This document shows, one piece after another, positions 20,931-33,823 of a stretch of 64,000 bases of DNA. Every line of letters starts with the position of its first letter. Position 1 is the first letter of the stretch. The notes under the pieces are model-generated. The model searched no databases, was not told where the DNA came from, and worked only from the letters and a program-made list of their open reading frames with translations. A program made the position numbers and the translations under genes. This DNA comes from Oscheius onirici (lineage: Eukaryota > Nematoda > Chromadorea > Rhabditida > Rhabditidae). Location of the stretch: the NCBI GenBank assembly GCA_932521025.1, contig OW051472.1, positions 930,001-994,000 of the forward strand, in the 5' to 3' direction.

Positions 20931-23900
20931 AGTGAGTCAGTAGTTACTAAACCTATTGAACCGTTCTGATCAGGACAGTAGTCTGGAGAGAAGAGAGTCA
21001 CTAGCTACTGAACGGTGGACCAGTGGAGCCCCGGAGTGCCGAACTATGACTCTCAGAACCTTCTAGCACTGAACAGTCTTCCAGAAGATCCAAAGAATGT
21101 AACAGTATGAGTCGGGTTGGTCACTAGTCAGTTTAGAATACAAAACTGTGACTCTCAGAACCTTCTAGTGACTTACAGTTGATCAATGGACTGTAATAGT
21201 ATGAGTCGAAAGAGTCACTAGTTACTGAACCACTGCCCTGTTCGGCTCAGAGTACAAAACTGTGACTCTCAGAATCTCCTAGTACAGAACTGTGGTTTCC
21301 AGTTGATCTATAGACAGTAACAGTATATGAGCATACAGAAGAGTTTGTCTAATTCAACAGTACAGGGGCTACCAGAAGATCCAAAGACAGCAACCGGATG
21401 AGTCGAGACAGTCGACCAGTGACTTCCAGTGGTATCCAGTTGACCTATTCGATCCTTCAGAATGATCAAACAGTCTGAAAGCATTTCTTTAGATTGGACT
21501 GTTCTGATTCAGTGGTCGAGTAGACCCACTGATCAGTAGAGGGAGATAGACCAGAAGGTATCCTTTTAACCTGACTACTAACTCTTGATTCTCCAGGTAC
21601 ACTGAAGGACTCTCTGTTCGTATACTTTAAAGGATCCAGTACCCTAGTCCCTCAATAATCACTCTTTCCTTTCCGGAAGCAACAGGAAATCCCAGGTGGC
21701 GTTGGATCCAATTGCCATCCGGAGCTATCAACCGTTGAAATCGGACGCATCGGTCACGGGCGGATTGACAGCCGTTTGTCCTACTTTTGTTTCAGAGAGA
21801 GGGGAAGAGAACGGATCTGCTTCCTCTTTTCCTTTGAAGGACACACACGCCAATTTCGTCTACGGCGCGCTAAGTGACTGGGATGGTCAGGTTTTGACAG
21901 GGTCGTTAGCCCGTGGGAGAGACTAAAGAACGTACGGATCTATGAACTGTCTCTTGCCGTCAGTAAATCAGACGGGACCACCTGCCCTCAAAGACATCAA
22001 AGAGCCCCACAAAATAGGAAGCCCTTGGGCCAGCTGTCCTAGTAGGCACGGAGCGGAAGGTCCCCATTCAAAATGTTATTCGACTGGGACACGTAGAGTC
22101 TCTTGAACATTTGACCCCTGGCGCCTGAATTTTTCAACAGCCGACATTGAAAGAGAAGGAGCTTTGGAAGTTGAGCAGGACTAAAATAGAAGCTGTATGA
22201 GAGTCAACTGGTGGGAATGGGTCTGGAATCAGAGTCTGGAGCACTTGACTCTGTCTGTCGCATTCTGTACTGTAACAATATCTCAACCAGTGAATAGTAT
22301 AAGTCAAGTTACCAGAACAGTGGCTAGCCGGGTCTGATCGGACAGTACACGACGCTCTCCTGGACTCCCTAACAGAATGAGTCAAGTGAACAGAACTGAG
22401 GTAGCTCTTTTTGTAGGCATCGTGGCTCAAATTTTTTGCTATACTTGGCAATGGTCTTGGTCAGGTCTAGTCTGGTACACATACTGTTACTTCCAGTAGA
22501 CTCATAGACAGTATGAGTCAGGTGAACTGGACATAACTGTCCCTTTTTTAGATCAGTCTGATCCAGTTGAACAGTACAGAGACTTTCAGTTGTATCCAAT
22601 TGCCTGACAGTATGAATCATCTGATCAGAACATAACTGAACCACTGATAGTCAAGTGGAGTACAGTACAGAGTTCCAGTCCAATCCAGTTGACTCATTTT
22701 GGTCACTCAACTCTCACTGTCTCTCAATATACTAAGAGAGTATGAGTCAAGAGTCAACTGAACACTTACTTCCAGTTGTATCCAGTTGACTTATCCTATG
22801 AAACTCTGTTCCCCTTTGGTCATTCTGTCTCTCTCAATGACTCCCATTGCAACTAGCCCATATCCGGTTGCTGTTTACCCCCTTTCTCGGTCTCTTGACG
22901 ACTGACTCATTGGCTCCTTGATTAATGACCCCGAGTCACAATTCCATTTAGTCCCGCCAAGGTCCCAAAGGTATTCTCACTGAGTAAAGTGATCCCCTCT
23001 TGTGAAATTCAAGCTGGCCATGTTCCCTTTCAATAGGAGCAGGGAGACAGAGAGAGTCAGTCTTATTGCTAAGCACACTGACGAGACCACCCCAGACGCG
23101 CGAGTAAACAACACACAAAAACGGATTCTTCATCATACACTCTCTCTCTCTCTCTCTCTCTCGCTCTGCCTGGCAAACTATATGGTCTGAGAGAGACTGA
23201 GACACGTGAAGCAGCTTAGGAACTGAACCAGAGACTTGGACAAATATGGAAACTTCTATTGGAGAGAGAGAAAGTGGGAAAGGAAAAATAGTGTCAGGAG
23301 GATCAGAGAACAGTTTGGGAAGGGCTCAGTCTGGAGAGTCAGGATAAGAGATACTGTCTAGAAAATTCTGAGGACAGAGTCTCTGTTCAAAAACAGTGGG
23401 TTCAGGGAGAGAATCACAGAGTCAAGAACTCTCGGACTGTACAGTACATCTGTCTGTTGAAAACGGTCTTGACAAGACTCTTCTGAATCTGAAGAGAGTC
23501 GGAACACGAGAACTGTCTCGCTTCCTATTCTAAACGACAGAGACTGGAAGAGAGTCACAGTATGAAAAACGCTATGAATATGAGTCTAGTCCATACTACT
23601 GAGAACTGTCTGAATTAGACTCTGTCCCTCTTGATCTGAAGAGCGTCAGAATGTCTGTTGAAAACTGTCTAGACAGGACTCTCTCACTCCGGATTTAAAG
23701 ATAGTCGGGACAGGAGAACCATCTGGAAAGCTCCCGTTTTCCCTATCCAAAAGGGTTGGAAGAGATTCAAAGCGTTAAACACTCTATGAGTATGAGTCTA
23801 GTCTATACTACTAAGAACTGTCTGGATAAGACTCTGTCTATAGAGTCAAGACATATCCTTTCTCCAGCTCGCTCTTTTTTTTTGCAGAGATCATATTAAC

Positions 23901-26110
23901 AGTCGGTCATGTTAATAACAGCCTCTTCTCAAAGGTGTAACAGGTCGACAGGTGTCCCTATCTCATCTTCTCTCTCTTTCCCGACACGGGGCTTCCCCCT
24001 TATGGTTGACTGACCAATTATGCCCAACCTGAATCGATAACCTGCTTGACTTTTTAGGGTGGCACAGACTGTCAAAATTGTCAGTTTCTTGACTTTGCGA
24101 TGGATGTGAGAATGTAGAAAATCGAAATTTGAAATTTGGTCCAGATGGCCGAATGGCTAGCTGTCCGGACTGAGGTCTAGACGTCCCAGGTTCAATTTTT
24201 TGTCCCTCCACAATATGAAATTCGATTCGGGTCTCACTCTCTCCATCGATGCATACCAAGTGAAAATGTCATTGTTGTTCTTTGGTCAGCTGTGGCTCTT
24301 CTGGATGCATAACCAGATCCAGAGGACAGGGAGAGTCCTAATGAACATTAGAATATTCATTCAGGAGAGGGATGAGCAGACATCACTAATCGTAACGATT
24401 GGTAGTCGGGAAATTTAGGAGGAAATGAGGTGTGATGTGCTGAGAGTTGAGATCAGAGAGTCGAGAGAACAGACTGTGTATATACTGAAAGAGAGAGAGA
24501 GAGTCAGCAAAAAATCCAGTCTAATCCAGAATGACAGAATCCAATTCAGAAAACTGTACATGGTAGCCAGGAGTAGAGAGTCAGGGTATCTGATCCAGAC
24601 AGGGTTTTTATTTTTCTGTCTCTTCCCCATCTTTTGATCCTTTGACTAGAAGCCCCCTCTCTCTCCTATACAAATCCCCCAGCCAAGAGGGGATTTCCAG
24701 CTCAGTTCTCATATTAGGTTCATCCGCATAAATGACACCTAGACTAGAAGAGACGGATACAAAAGATCATGTCCATATCTAGGTCTTCGATCAAGTCTCT
24801 TGATTGACCCTCAGCCCCACCACGACAGGTGTGACGGTCCGATTGCAGCATTGTGTGAGGAAGAAGAGAGAGCATATTGTAGTACGGGGAGAGGAGATGA
24901 CCTTCTGCTGTCCCCTAATTAGCATCTCCTTGTCTGTTTCTCTGTGTCACTTTGGTGTCGTGGGAACATGGGGGATCTGACCTGGATACTGTAGTCTCAG
25001 TAGAGAGAAAGTATGAGTCCTGAGAGGATCAGTCAAAACGACAGTGTGTGTTGTGAACGTGTGCTCAGGTTGGTGCGCAGCGGTTTGAAAAAAAAAAAAG
25101 AATTTTGGTAAAACTGAGATTTTTTTTATGGTTTTCTCAATTATTTTGTTTCTTCGTAGTGTTCATCGTAAAGAGCACGTCAAAAATAGCTGGATTAGAG
25201 CAAAACTGAAAGAAAATGACCTGAAACTACGCACTTTTTGCATTTGTGTGCAAAACGCGAGTTTTTTTGTTTTCATTTGATGCTTCTTTGCTCTTTTCGT
25301 GTTCTGTCGTTTGATAATCGATGTAATGTCCGTTTTGAAGTGAAATCGCGGAAGAAAATCACAAAAAATGGCCATAAATCGCATTTTTGATGATTCCTTC
25401 AGTGAAATATTTTGAATTGCCGGCGAAGTGCGTCGGATTCCGCCAAAATCCGCAGCTACACTGCCGCTTTAAAGGTCTGAACCAGAAATAAAGAATGAGC
25501 CAGGAAGACTCTACTGTCCTGGAGGGAACAACAGTCTGAGTCAAATATTTTGAACTGTTCTGTTTCCTTCTGGAAGAGTTGGAATGAGTCAAGGGATCAG
25601 TACAGTACAGTTTTCTTCTGAAAAAGATGAGTCAAAGGAGAACCGTCGGTATTAGTCCCCAAAGTTGCCATGGATTGGAGATCACACGTCGATTGTAACG
25701 AGCAGCAGGGTGGATCGGATGTGCTGCGGAACAGACTTGTTTTTCCCTCTGGCCGGCCCGAAAAACCTCATGGGATGATTTTTTTCCTGTTTATGCGAGC
25801 CAATAGCAAAATTTTGATGGATCTGTAAAGGTTGACTGATCCCAGAAGGAATTTGTACGGTTCGTGACTCATTCGAACTTTCCCAGAAGGGGACAGTACA
25901 GTTCTGATCCCTTGACTCAGTTCAGCTCTTCTGAAAGGAGACAGTGCAGTTCTGATATCCTGACTCTTTCTCTGAAACATCAGTAGAATCAGTTGACTTT
26001 GCCCAACTCTTTCAGTAGGAGGCAGTATCAGAGAGTCAAGAGTCCGGACACCAATCACATTCAGTTGGAAAAACTGTACCCTTTCCAGACACTGAACCTT
26101 CAGTTTCCAG
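20931..26110. repeat. degenerate GAGTC/ACTGT tracts with AP-1 heptamers, first block
   Basis: Most of this block is built from degenerate words such as TATGAGTCAAGTGAACAG, TTCCAGTTGA and ACAAAACTGTGACTCTCAGA, recurring at irregular spacing (about 110-130 bp at 21020-21300). TGA(G/C)TCA occurs at 20933, 22378, 22514, 22690, 22743, 22903, 25537, 25585, 25628, 25865 and 25913. An embedded island at 22860-22950 has TGTTTAC, TTAATGA and TGACTCA. AT-rich sequence of different character lies at 25080-25480. No supported gene. Confidence 0.6.
24137..24209 (+). pseudogene. tRNA-like relic, class II type
   Basis: GATGGCCGAATGGCTAGC resembles the D arm of Ser/Leu tRNAs. A long middle and CCCAGGTTCAATTTTTTG follow. 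B box weak, acceptor stem unpaired. Confidence 0.4.
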
Positions 26111-29100
26111 TAATTATCATCAACGCACATTAATCCGATTAATCTGACCGATAACAGGATGATGAGAGTATTTTTGTGCACTTTCAGACCCAGACTGAAA
26201 AATTTATGGCGGGACACAACTCTTCGAATTTCATCATTCAGCCCTCTTCAGAGTGTCCAAAGGACCATGAACGCTTTCGTCACACTGAATCTTTGTCCAA
26301 AAGGTGCGAAAGGGACGAGATTACACCTATAACCAGTCCCTGTTTTACAGTCAAAAACGACGTTTCTCTAGATGGGCGCGAATCATAACTGTCCAGCGGG
26401 AAAAAAGTTTCCTTTCTGATCTTTTGACAGTATGGAAAAGATTAAAGAATTGTACCTGTCCCTCTGTCTCTCAATCCCAAAGCAACCCACGTTTTCTATC
26501 TAAAAACGGAAACAAATCCACTTCCTCTTTTGCTCCCTCAATCCCCTCTGCTCTGCTAGAATAGTACAATTCAATCAAGCTGATTGACACCCACCCCAGT
26601 CCCTTTCCACACTCCATCGAATTAGAGGAAGAATTTCCGTTGTGGCTGTTGCCGCGACCGATCGGCCCCGAGAGGCTAGCGTCAGACATGAAAAGACCAA
26701 CTCTGTGCTCTCTGACCGACCGATGGGACAGCTTGCAGCGGCGGCGCCTCGGCCGCACCTTCTAACGCTTATATTGATGGAAAGCTTTGGAGAGAAACTT
26801 TGGGATGAAGAGTACGAGACTTGCACTACTGGAACATAGATATTGGGAAGATCTGAGTCTGACTCCTCGGTCTACTAAAACAGTCCGACACTGTCAATCC
26901 TACTGATTCCGATGGGTCTTACTGTTCCGTATCAGTTACTCCAGTATGATCGATCTGCTGAGACAGTATATCCTACTGATTTCCTACTGGTAATACTGTT
27001 AACCTTTTAACTTTTCAGAGGCAGATGTTCCTGCTTGTCCGGTCGACCTACTGAGACAGTATATCCTACTGATTCCCTACTGATCCTGTTGATCTTTTAG
27101 ACTTTTCAGAGGCAGATGTTCTTTCGACCTGCAGAGATACTCGTTCTTATGAATCTCGTCTAATAGTTTCCAGTAAGTTTTCAGATGGTAGAATAGTTCA
27201 CATCCTCTCAGTCTCTGTAGTTATTCGTCTTTTTTCAGTCTCTCTATCCTACTGGATCAGAGGCGTCAGACTGTATCCAGTAGCATCTGTCTCTTTCATC
27301 TTCCCTCGACTCTCTCCATACTCTGTAGTTTGATCCTCCCCGTGATCCTTCCCAGTGGCATGTCTCTCCAAGCCATCCATTCAAAGAGGAGAGTCTGATC
27401 GGATTAACCATCTTTTTGAAAGGTCCCTCGCCTTCTATATATCTCGGCAGGACACACTATTGAAAGAGAGGCAATCTTCTTTCCAGACTGAATAGTTTTA
27501 CACAGAGTGTGATCTCTGTCTGAAAAGTTTTGAGAAAAGACACGTCGCGGGCTAATCCGCCTCTTGGATGAAATGACTGATTTTTGGCAGCAGGAGCGCT
27601 GACCGTACAGGTGCACAGGCTGATGTTGATCTAGGCCAATTTGGGAAGCTAAACGTGAGAATTTCTGTGAACACAAAATGGGACAGAGACAGAGACTGTT
27701 GAACCCATTGAACCCTGTAAAAGAATATTTGACTCTCAAGCCACACGTACAGCAACCGGTTTCATTAAAAGCCACACCAAATCGAAAGAAAACCATTAAA
27801 GGTTAACAGCAGAGATCAGCGGACCTGTTTATCTATATTTATACCGTCCCCAATTTTTATGTTCTTTCTCTCTCTCTGCCCCGGCGGTGATGGGACCAAG
27901 ACAATGCAAACTACGCGTGTCAGGTGGCCTCAAACAGTGTGGAAGATCGAGAGGGAGGGCAGGCTGCAGTAATCCTCATTAATTATTGGCTCCCGGTCAT
28001 TCATTTTCAGTATTATTCTTAGCTCAAACTGTAGTCTTTACTCTGGCAGAGAGAGGGATATACTCATATATGCATCAGAGTGACGCAACTGTTTTCTCGG
28101 TCGCCTGCTAACTACACGACGACCTTCGGCCCGCGTCATTTTCTCTGTTGCGGAGAGAGCGGAAGGAAGGCCGCTACGGGAGAGAGAGAGAGAGAGGGAC
28201 GAACAGGAAATAAAATATAATTGGCGCCCTCTCTCTGATGATACGAGAGAGAAAGGTTCCGTCTCACGTATACAACCAACCATACACAGCGTAATCGGGT
28301 AAAGGTCGTGAGAGCGGGAAAAGAGGAAAAGACGGTTCAATCTTGGTCAGTACAGGACTGCTAACAACTACTGATCTAGACTGTGAACCTGAGAATCCAG
28401 TAGAATACAGTTCAGTTGACTCTTGCCCTCTCAATACTGAGAGTATTTAGCAACAGTCTGAACAAGCTACTACTGATCTGGACTGTCATCTGAACCTCAG
28501 AGTTCAGTAGAATACTCTGGGATAATACGGATCTGGACTGTGCTCTGACCCTGAGAAGCCAGTAGAACCTAGATACACAGTTCAATTGTCTCATGACTCT
28601 CAAGATTTGTCAACTAATCTTCTCGCCTGTGCATCCTACTAAGAGAGAGAGTCGGATCGGATCCGTCTTGACCATCTGTCCTCACTCTCTCTTTCCTTTT
28701 GTAGATAGAGACCCCGACTATACGTCCGCCGAAACACAGTGTTTTACGGCCCCGAGTCACGAGAGTGACCGTTGCAGCAGAGGACTACTGCAGGCTGGGA
28801 CACACGTGCCCAACACGCGAAAATTAAGGTGCGAACTTGTGCTGATGAATCGGGGGGACAGGCCGCTCTCTCCGTCGGTCAGGTTGCGAGAAAAAAGCAA
28901 CTGGAAAGAGAGGCACATGTGACCTGGGTGCAACTTGTGAGAGGTGAAAAAGGACTGATCGATGATCTGAGCTTCTTGGAGAGTTTTGAGAGTCGGGGAG
29001 ACAGTAACCAGATTCTTCTGGATCTGATGGAACGGATACTGTAACAGACTGATTGGTAGTCAACTGGTCTAGAGTCGACAGTTACTGTTACTAGAATCCC

Positions 29101-32100
29101 CTGGATCTACTGGAATAGATACAGTAACAGAGTGATTGGTAATCAACGGGTCTAGATTCGACAGTTACAGTGACTAAAAACTACTGGTGAGAGAGATATT
29201 GTAAGAGTTCTTGTCAAAGAGTCAACAGTTACTGTGATGAGAATCTACTAGATCTGATGAACCTGTAACAGACTGATTGGAAATCAATCTAGAACAGAAC
29301 TTTGATTCTCTTCAGTCGAGAACTCTACTGGATAGAATACAGTAGGATCCCTGACTCTCCAAAAAACTCTGTCAATTCCTAATGAATCGGATCTTCCAAT
29401 TACTCTCCCTGTGCCAAAGAGTCTTTTGGCAGAGATTTTCCAATCAGTCCGTCGACCGTGAGCCTACCAGCTGTTCTTTTCAGTCAGAGAGAGAGAGCCA
29501 GCTGGTTCCTCTCTCACACGTTTTTACGGTTTTCGCACGCCTGACTCTTCTGGAGCTCAGTCGCCGTTGTATTTGCTTTTCGCACCCCGGACACGCTAAT
29601 TCCCCGAGCGCACATGCAAACGGACGCGCAGAGGCCAAATTATATGGCAAGTCCAGAGAGAGAGAGGTGAACAGAAGGACGTAATCCAATGGGGGCACAA
29701 GGTAAGCCGGATTAACATGTTGAGTCTGTTGGAAAAGAATGGGGATAGAGAGGATCAGTCGGACAAATGTTGCCATAACCCAATTGGGAATGAGGAGAGA
29801 GAGAGAGACAGTATGGGAACAATTTTCTGGATCAGAGATTCTTTCCCTACAGTATACCGAACTGGATTCTCTCTAGATCGGACGGGACTACTGGCTTAAA
29901 CCAGACTCTGTCTATGACCCTTTCCTGACTCTCGAAGCTTGACTATCTTTAAACACAATTGCAAAAGACAGTTCTTAAATTTAAAGAATCTGTTCTACCC
30001 TACGTGACTTGACCATCTGCTGTCCAGTTCCAAAACCAGTACCACGTTTCCAGTCATTTTTCGCATCTGCGCATGACCTTGCTCTACGACCATTCCACAC
30101 CTTTTTCGCCTTAGATCTCCTCTCCCCCCTTCCTGTACAGCCGTTCAGATGGTGTCACGCGGTCACACAAAACGAGAATTCACTTTTTCGTAGAGAGAAA
30201 GAGATAGCCGTGTGGCCACGCGGCCTCTGATAGATAGCCTTACGGCCCCTTTCAGCCGGCGAGCGGCTCCAGCTGACGTCAATAGTCCTAATCCTTCTGC
30301 CCTGATCCAGGGCCTCTCGGTTTTTGGCTCCTGAAAGGCTCGAACGCTGATCGATGAATCGATAACGATAAGAGAGAGAGGGGCTGTTCTCTGTCTCTCG
30401 TTTAGAACCCTCGACTGGAAAACAAGGAGGTCGGAACGAGTTCAAACAGAGACAGGAGAAGAGGGCAGAACGAGATAAGAGGCTATGAGGCATGGAGACA
30501 GAGAGACGGGCTCTTGGAATATAAAGTAGACAGAACAGGGGAAAGTAGTCAACTGTTACTGGATTGTCCAGTACTGAGCAGACAAAAATCTGAACCCCAT
30601 CCGGATACAGTCACATCCCTCGACCTATCCGGTCTAGACCGACTATCTAATGGAACAGACTGCCCTGGAATCTTGACTCATCTTTACTGAACCTTAATCA
30701 GATTCAGACTGTCTAGCTTCTCACAGTATCAGAGTAAATTCGGGCAGGTTTCTTTACGCCCCCCCCCCATCTCCCTAAACTTGGATTTTTGGGGGCGACG
30801 AGGGAAATTAAAATTTTCCGGCTCTCGGTTGGATTTTCCAGCTTTGTCCCAGTGAGCAAAGTTGTAGCTCTGATCAAGCTCTACAACTTTGTAAAACATT
30901 ACGAAGCTTAAAAATGCTGTTATCACTATAAAAAATGACTTTTTCCTTGGTTGACAAAGGCTTAGAATTATTTTTTTCACAATGATAACAGCATTTTCAA
31001 GGTTTGCAATGTTCTACAAAGTTGTAGAGCTTGATCAGGGCTACAACTTTGCTTACTGGGACAAAGCTGGAAAATGCAAACGAGAGCCGGAAAATTTTAA
31101 TTTCCCCGCCGACCCCCCAAAACCCCCAAGTTTAGGGGGAGGGTAAAGAAACCGTCCCGGTTCAGACTTCTCACAGTATCAGACTGGGTTCAGTGCTCAG
31201 ACTCTCAAGATTCCAGACCAAAACCATCAGACTCTTAGTGTCCAGTACTGGATTCTCTCTGTCCTTGACAGATCCCACCATATGGAGAGTCGTATAACTT
31301 TCTGTAACTTCCTATTTCCGACCCCCTCTCTTACTCATAAAAACACTTCCCACGCGTTCGGGGGGACTTTACCCGATCCCCCTCTGCCTCATTGAATATT
31401 CATATGGCCATTAGTTGACAGCTTGGGAGGGCGTGTTTGCCCCGGAACTGTTCTCTATAATCTTTTGTCTCTGCTGGAATCTTCATGGAAAAACTTCTGC
31501 CAAGTGCACTTTGAACCGAAAGATAGAGCCGGCCCCCTCCGATTACAAATCAATTGTCTGGACCCCTCGGGTGCCTCAATTTATGGCACCAAGTGGTGGT
31601 CTGATGGCAGAGAAAATTTGGGTCATCCTTTTCGTGAAAACTGGGAAATTATGTGGGGAACAGAAGAGTCAAGAGGCACGAGAGAGAGGGTAAAAGTCAA
31701 GAGTTGAGAGTCAACTGTCAGTCAAAGAGACCTGGGGATGAATCAACTGCAAAGAAATTGATACTGAAATTACTGTAGGTCAAAGAGAGTATGGGTCAAT
31801 TGAAGAGTTCAGTCAGAACCAGACTCTCTTGATCAGAGGGGCATTTGAAGAGAGCCCAATTACTGTCAGAAGAGACCATAATTGGCTTATCCCTACGTCA
31901 AGAGTCGGAGACTGGGTTAGAACTGAACGGTTCAGTTGAACTGTCTAGAGAAGAGGCGAGAGTCAGAGATAGAAATGAACTGTTCGAGTTAAAGAACTGA
32001 ACCAAACCGTTCAGTTGAAATGCCAAGAGTCTCTAGTCAAGAGTCAGAGAACAGTTCTGAACTGAACCGACAACAGTAGCCAAAATACTTTACTGGTTCA

Positions 32101-32905
32101 GATACCAATGACTCTCCAAATTCCTGACAATGAGTTGTTTTAAGAATTTTTATTCTTTTTTCTTTTCTTTTTTTGCAAAGAGCCCGTTTCACCAGGCCCA
32201 TTATAGACAGATACAGAGAAAATGGAAGAACCTTAAGTGAGAACACAGTTCACAGAAAGAGATAGGAGAGGGGGGAATATACACAGAGCATATTAAGGGT
32301 GTACAGAAGCTGGCCCGAATTGGCTTGGAGGTAAGAGGTTTGGTTTTTTTGGGGTTTTTGTTGAGTAAATTATAGGGGGACATACCGGCTTTAAACCACA
32401 GAGAGAGACGGAGAGAAAATGCACGGATTGTGGAGACTACTGGGAACTACTGGGCTGATTGACTACAAGGAAAGAGAGAGAACTAGCGACATTTGACTCA
32501 TATATGATGAGAGTACATGACTGTGTAAGGTGGGTAGACGCGCCGCGTAAAAAGAGAGTAGGTAGAGGGGGTTGCGACGACTTCTTTTTCTTATTATGTA
32601 CATCGACCCAGAGCGACCTGTATCAGATGGGAGGAGGAGGAGGAGAAACAACGGTAACAACGGGGGCTGAGAGAGACCAGATAGTTTCAAAGAGGGTTAA
32701 GTCTCAGAGACCGGGGAACAGGAGAGAGAGAACTACAGTATGCCTACTGGGAGTACGGTAATTCTTGAGTCGGGAGACATGATGTTCCGGGTCCCGTCAC
32801 GAGCTCAAGGATTACAGTACTCGACCATGAAAAGTTGTTCCACCCGAATCGTCTTGGACTACTAAAGCTCATAAAAGGAAGAGAGATTAAAAATTGGAAA
32901 AAAAA
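26111..32905. other. gene-poor stretch downstream of the IER-like gene
   Basis: Alternates degenerate tracts (26850-27400, 28340-28620, 29040-29350, 30540-30720, 31680-32120) with complex islands: 26590-26760 (GC-rich, ATTTCCGTTGTGGC), 28060-28170, 29450-29640, 30010-30310 (with a CRE at 30275-30282) and 31320-31420. A palindromic element fills 30741-31160. ORFs up to 130 codons occur but show no family signature or paired splice sites. Confidence 0.5.
30741..31160. mobile_element. palindromic element copy 2, uninterrupted
   Basis: The ends CGGGCAGGTTTCTTTACGCC and GGTAAAGAAACCGTCCCG are inverted. Long arms share TTTTCCGGCTCTCG, TCCAGCTTTGTCCCAG and AGCAAAGTTGTAGC. The loop has a second palindrome, GAAGCTTAAAAATGCTGTTATC / GATAACAGCATTTTC. 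Same family as 18368-19042. Confidence 0.75.
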
Positions 32906-33823
32906 TTAACACTTGGCTGGGACACAGCGGTCACCGGAGGCGACACGCTGGGACTTGCTCCTAGGGATGACTTGACGGGCGTCGCTCTTCCTCTTGCGGT
33001 CTCGGAGAGCCGAATCGGCATCCTCCACAGCCTCAGAGGCAAAAACGACTTCCTCGCTGATCTTCTCCGTCTCCGAACTGCTATCCGTGACGGAGAACTC
33101 GAGAGGAGGAGAAATGTCCTCGTCCTCTTCGTCATCCTCATCTTCGAGCTCAGAGAGGACGGCTGGATCTTGAGACTTTGTGGTCACCGGGGGCACATAG
33201 TCTTCCTGCTGATCCGTCTCCATCATCAGAATCGTTGCTTGGGCTTTCATGGCTTCGAGTCTGAAAAGGAAACAGTCAAAATGCGTAATACGACTCGGTC
33301 CTATAAACAATTCTTGCGTGAGACTATGTGTGGGTTCTGGTCTCTGGCTCAAATTACTATAGAACTATACCCGGAAATACGGGAGAGAAGGCTGGTTTTG
33401 GAAGTTACACTAGAGGTAGTCGCTGATCCTTGAACTACTGTTTTCTTTGAGAGCAACGTTACTGTTCCTCTCAGTTCAGTGACTAGACTGTAAAGACACT
33501 CCTTCTCCCTCCCTTTACTATAAACCAACTGATTTTTGATCGCTTCTAGTATCGCGAGAGAGAAGAGTCCCAGGTCAAACATATTGATTACGCTCGGGGA
33601 ACAAAATGTTTGCAGCCTCGTCGGAAGAATAATTTGAACCAATCTTAGTGAAAAAAAAACAGAAAACTCACTTGTTCTTAGCCACTTGGACCTTGCCGAT
33701 GACGGTGAGGACTAGGAGGTTCTTGTGCAGATTGGCTCCGCCACGTCTGTGACGGCCATTGACGATTTTTGCACAGCTTAGGCGCAGAATGCTGTTGAAG
33801 TTTTCGAGGGATTCCTGCATCAT
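32906..33823 (-). CDS. IER2/IER5-family (immediate early response) protein
   Basis: Two exons, 33672-33823 and 32906-33260, join in phase (AA|A, Lys51) for 168 residues. The start MMQESLENFNSILRL follows an in-frame TAA. The first 50 residues carry the IER-domain core GRHRRGGANLHKNLLVLTVI. In vertebrate IER2, IER5 and IER5L the matching stretch reads RGGIKLHKNLLV near the N-terminus. Then come a predicted helix KLEAMKAQATILMMET, an acidic tract SELEDEDDEEDEDI, a Ser/Glu-rich part and a basic RDRKRKSD, a possible nuclear signal. Vertebrate members are growth-factor or stress-induced nuclear regulators (IER5 acts with PP2A and HSF1); function here is inferred. It is the only convincing coding gene in 47 kb. 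Family assignment rests on the short core motif. Confidence 0.75.

Noticed and set aside
23100-23170. Short CT-rich runs elsewhere (23.1, 28.2, 38.6, 59.3 kb) as a CRISPR-like or satellite array
   Set aside because: They are short dinucleotide runs without spacer structure.
32459-33433. Plus-strand ORFs of 100 and 179 codons overlapping the IER-like gene
   Set aside because: The larger is antisense to a well-supported exon of the IER-like gene; neither has splice or motif support.
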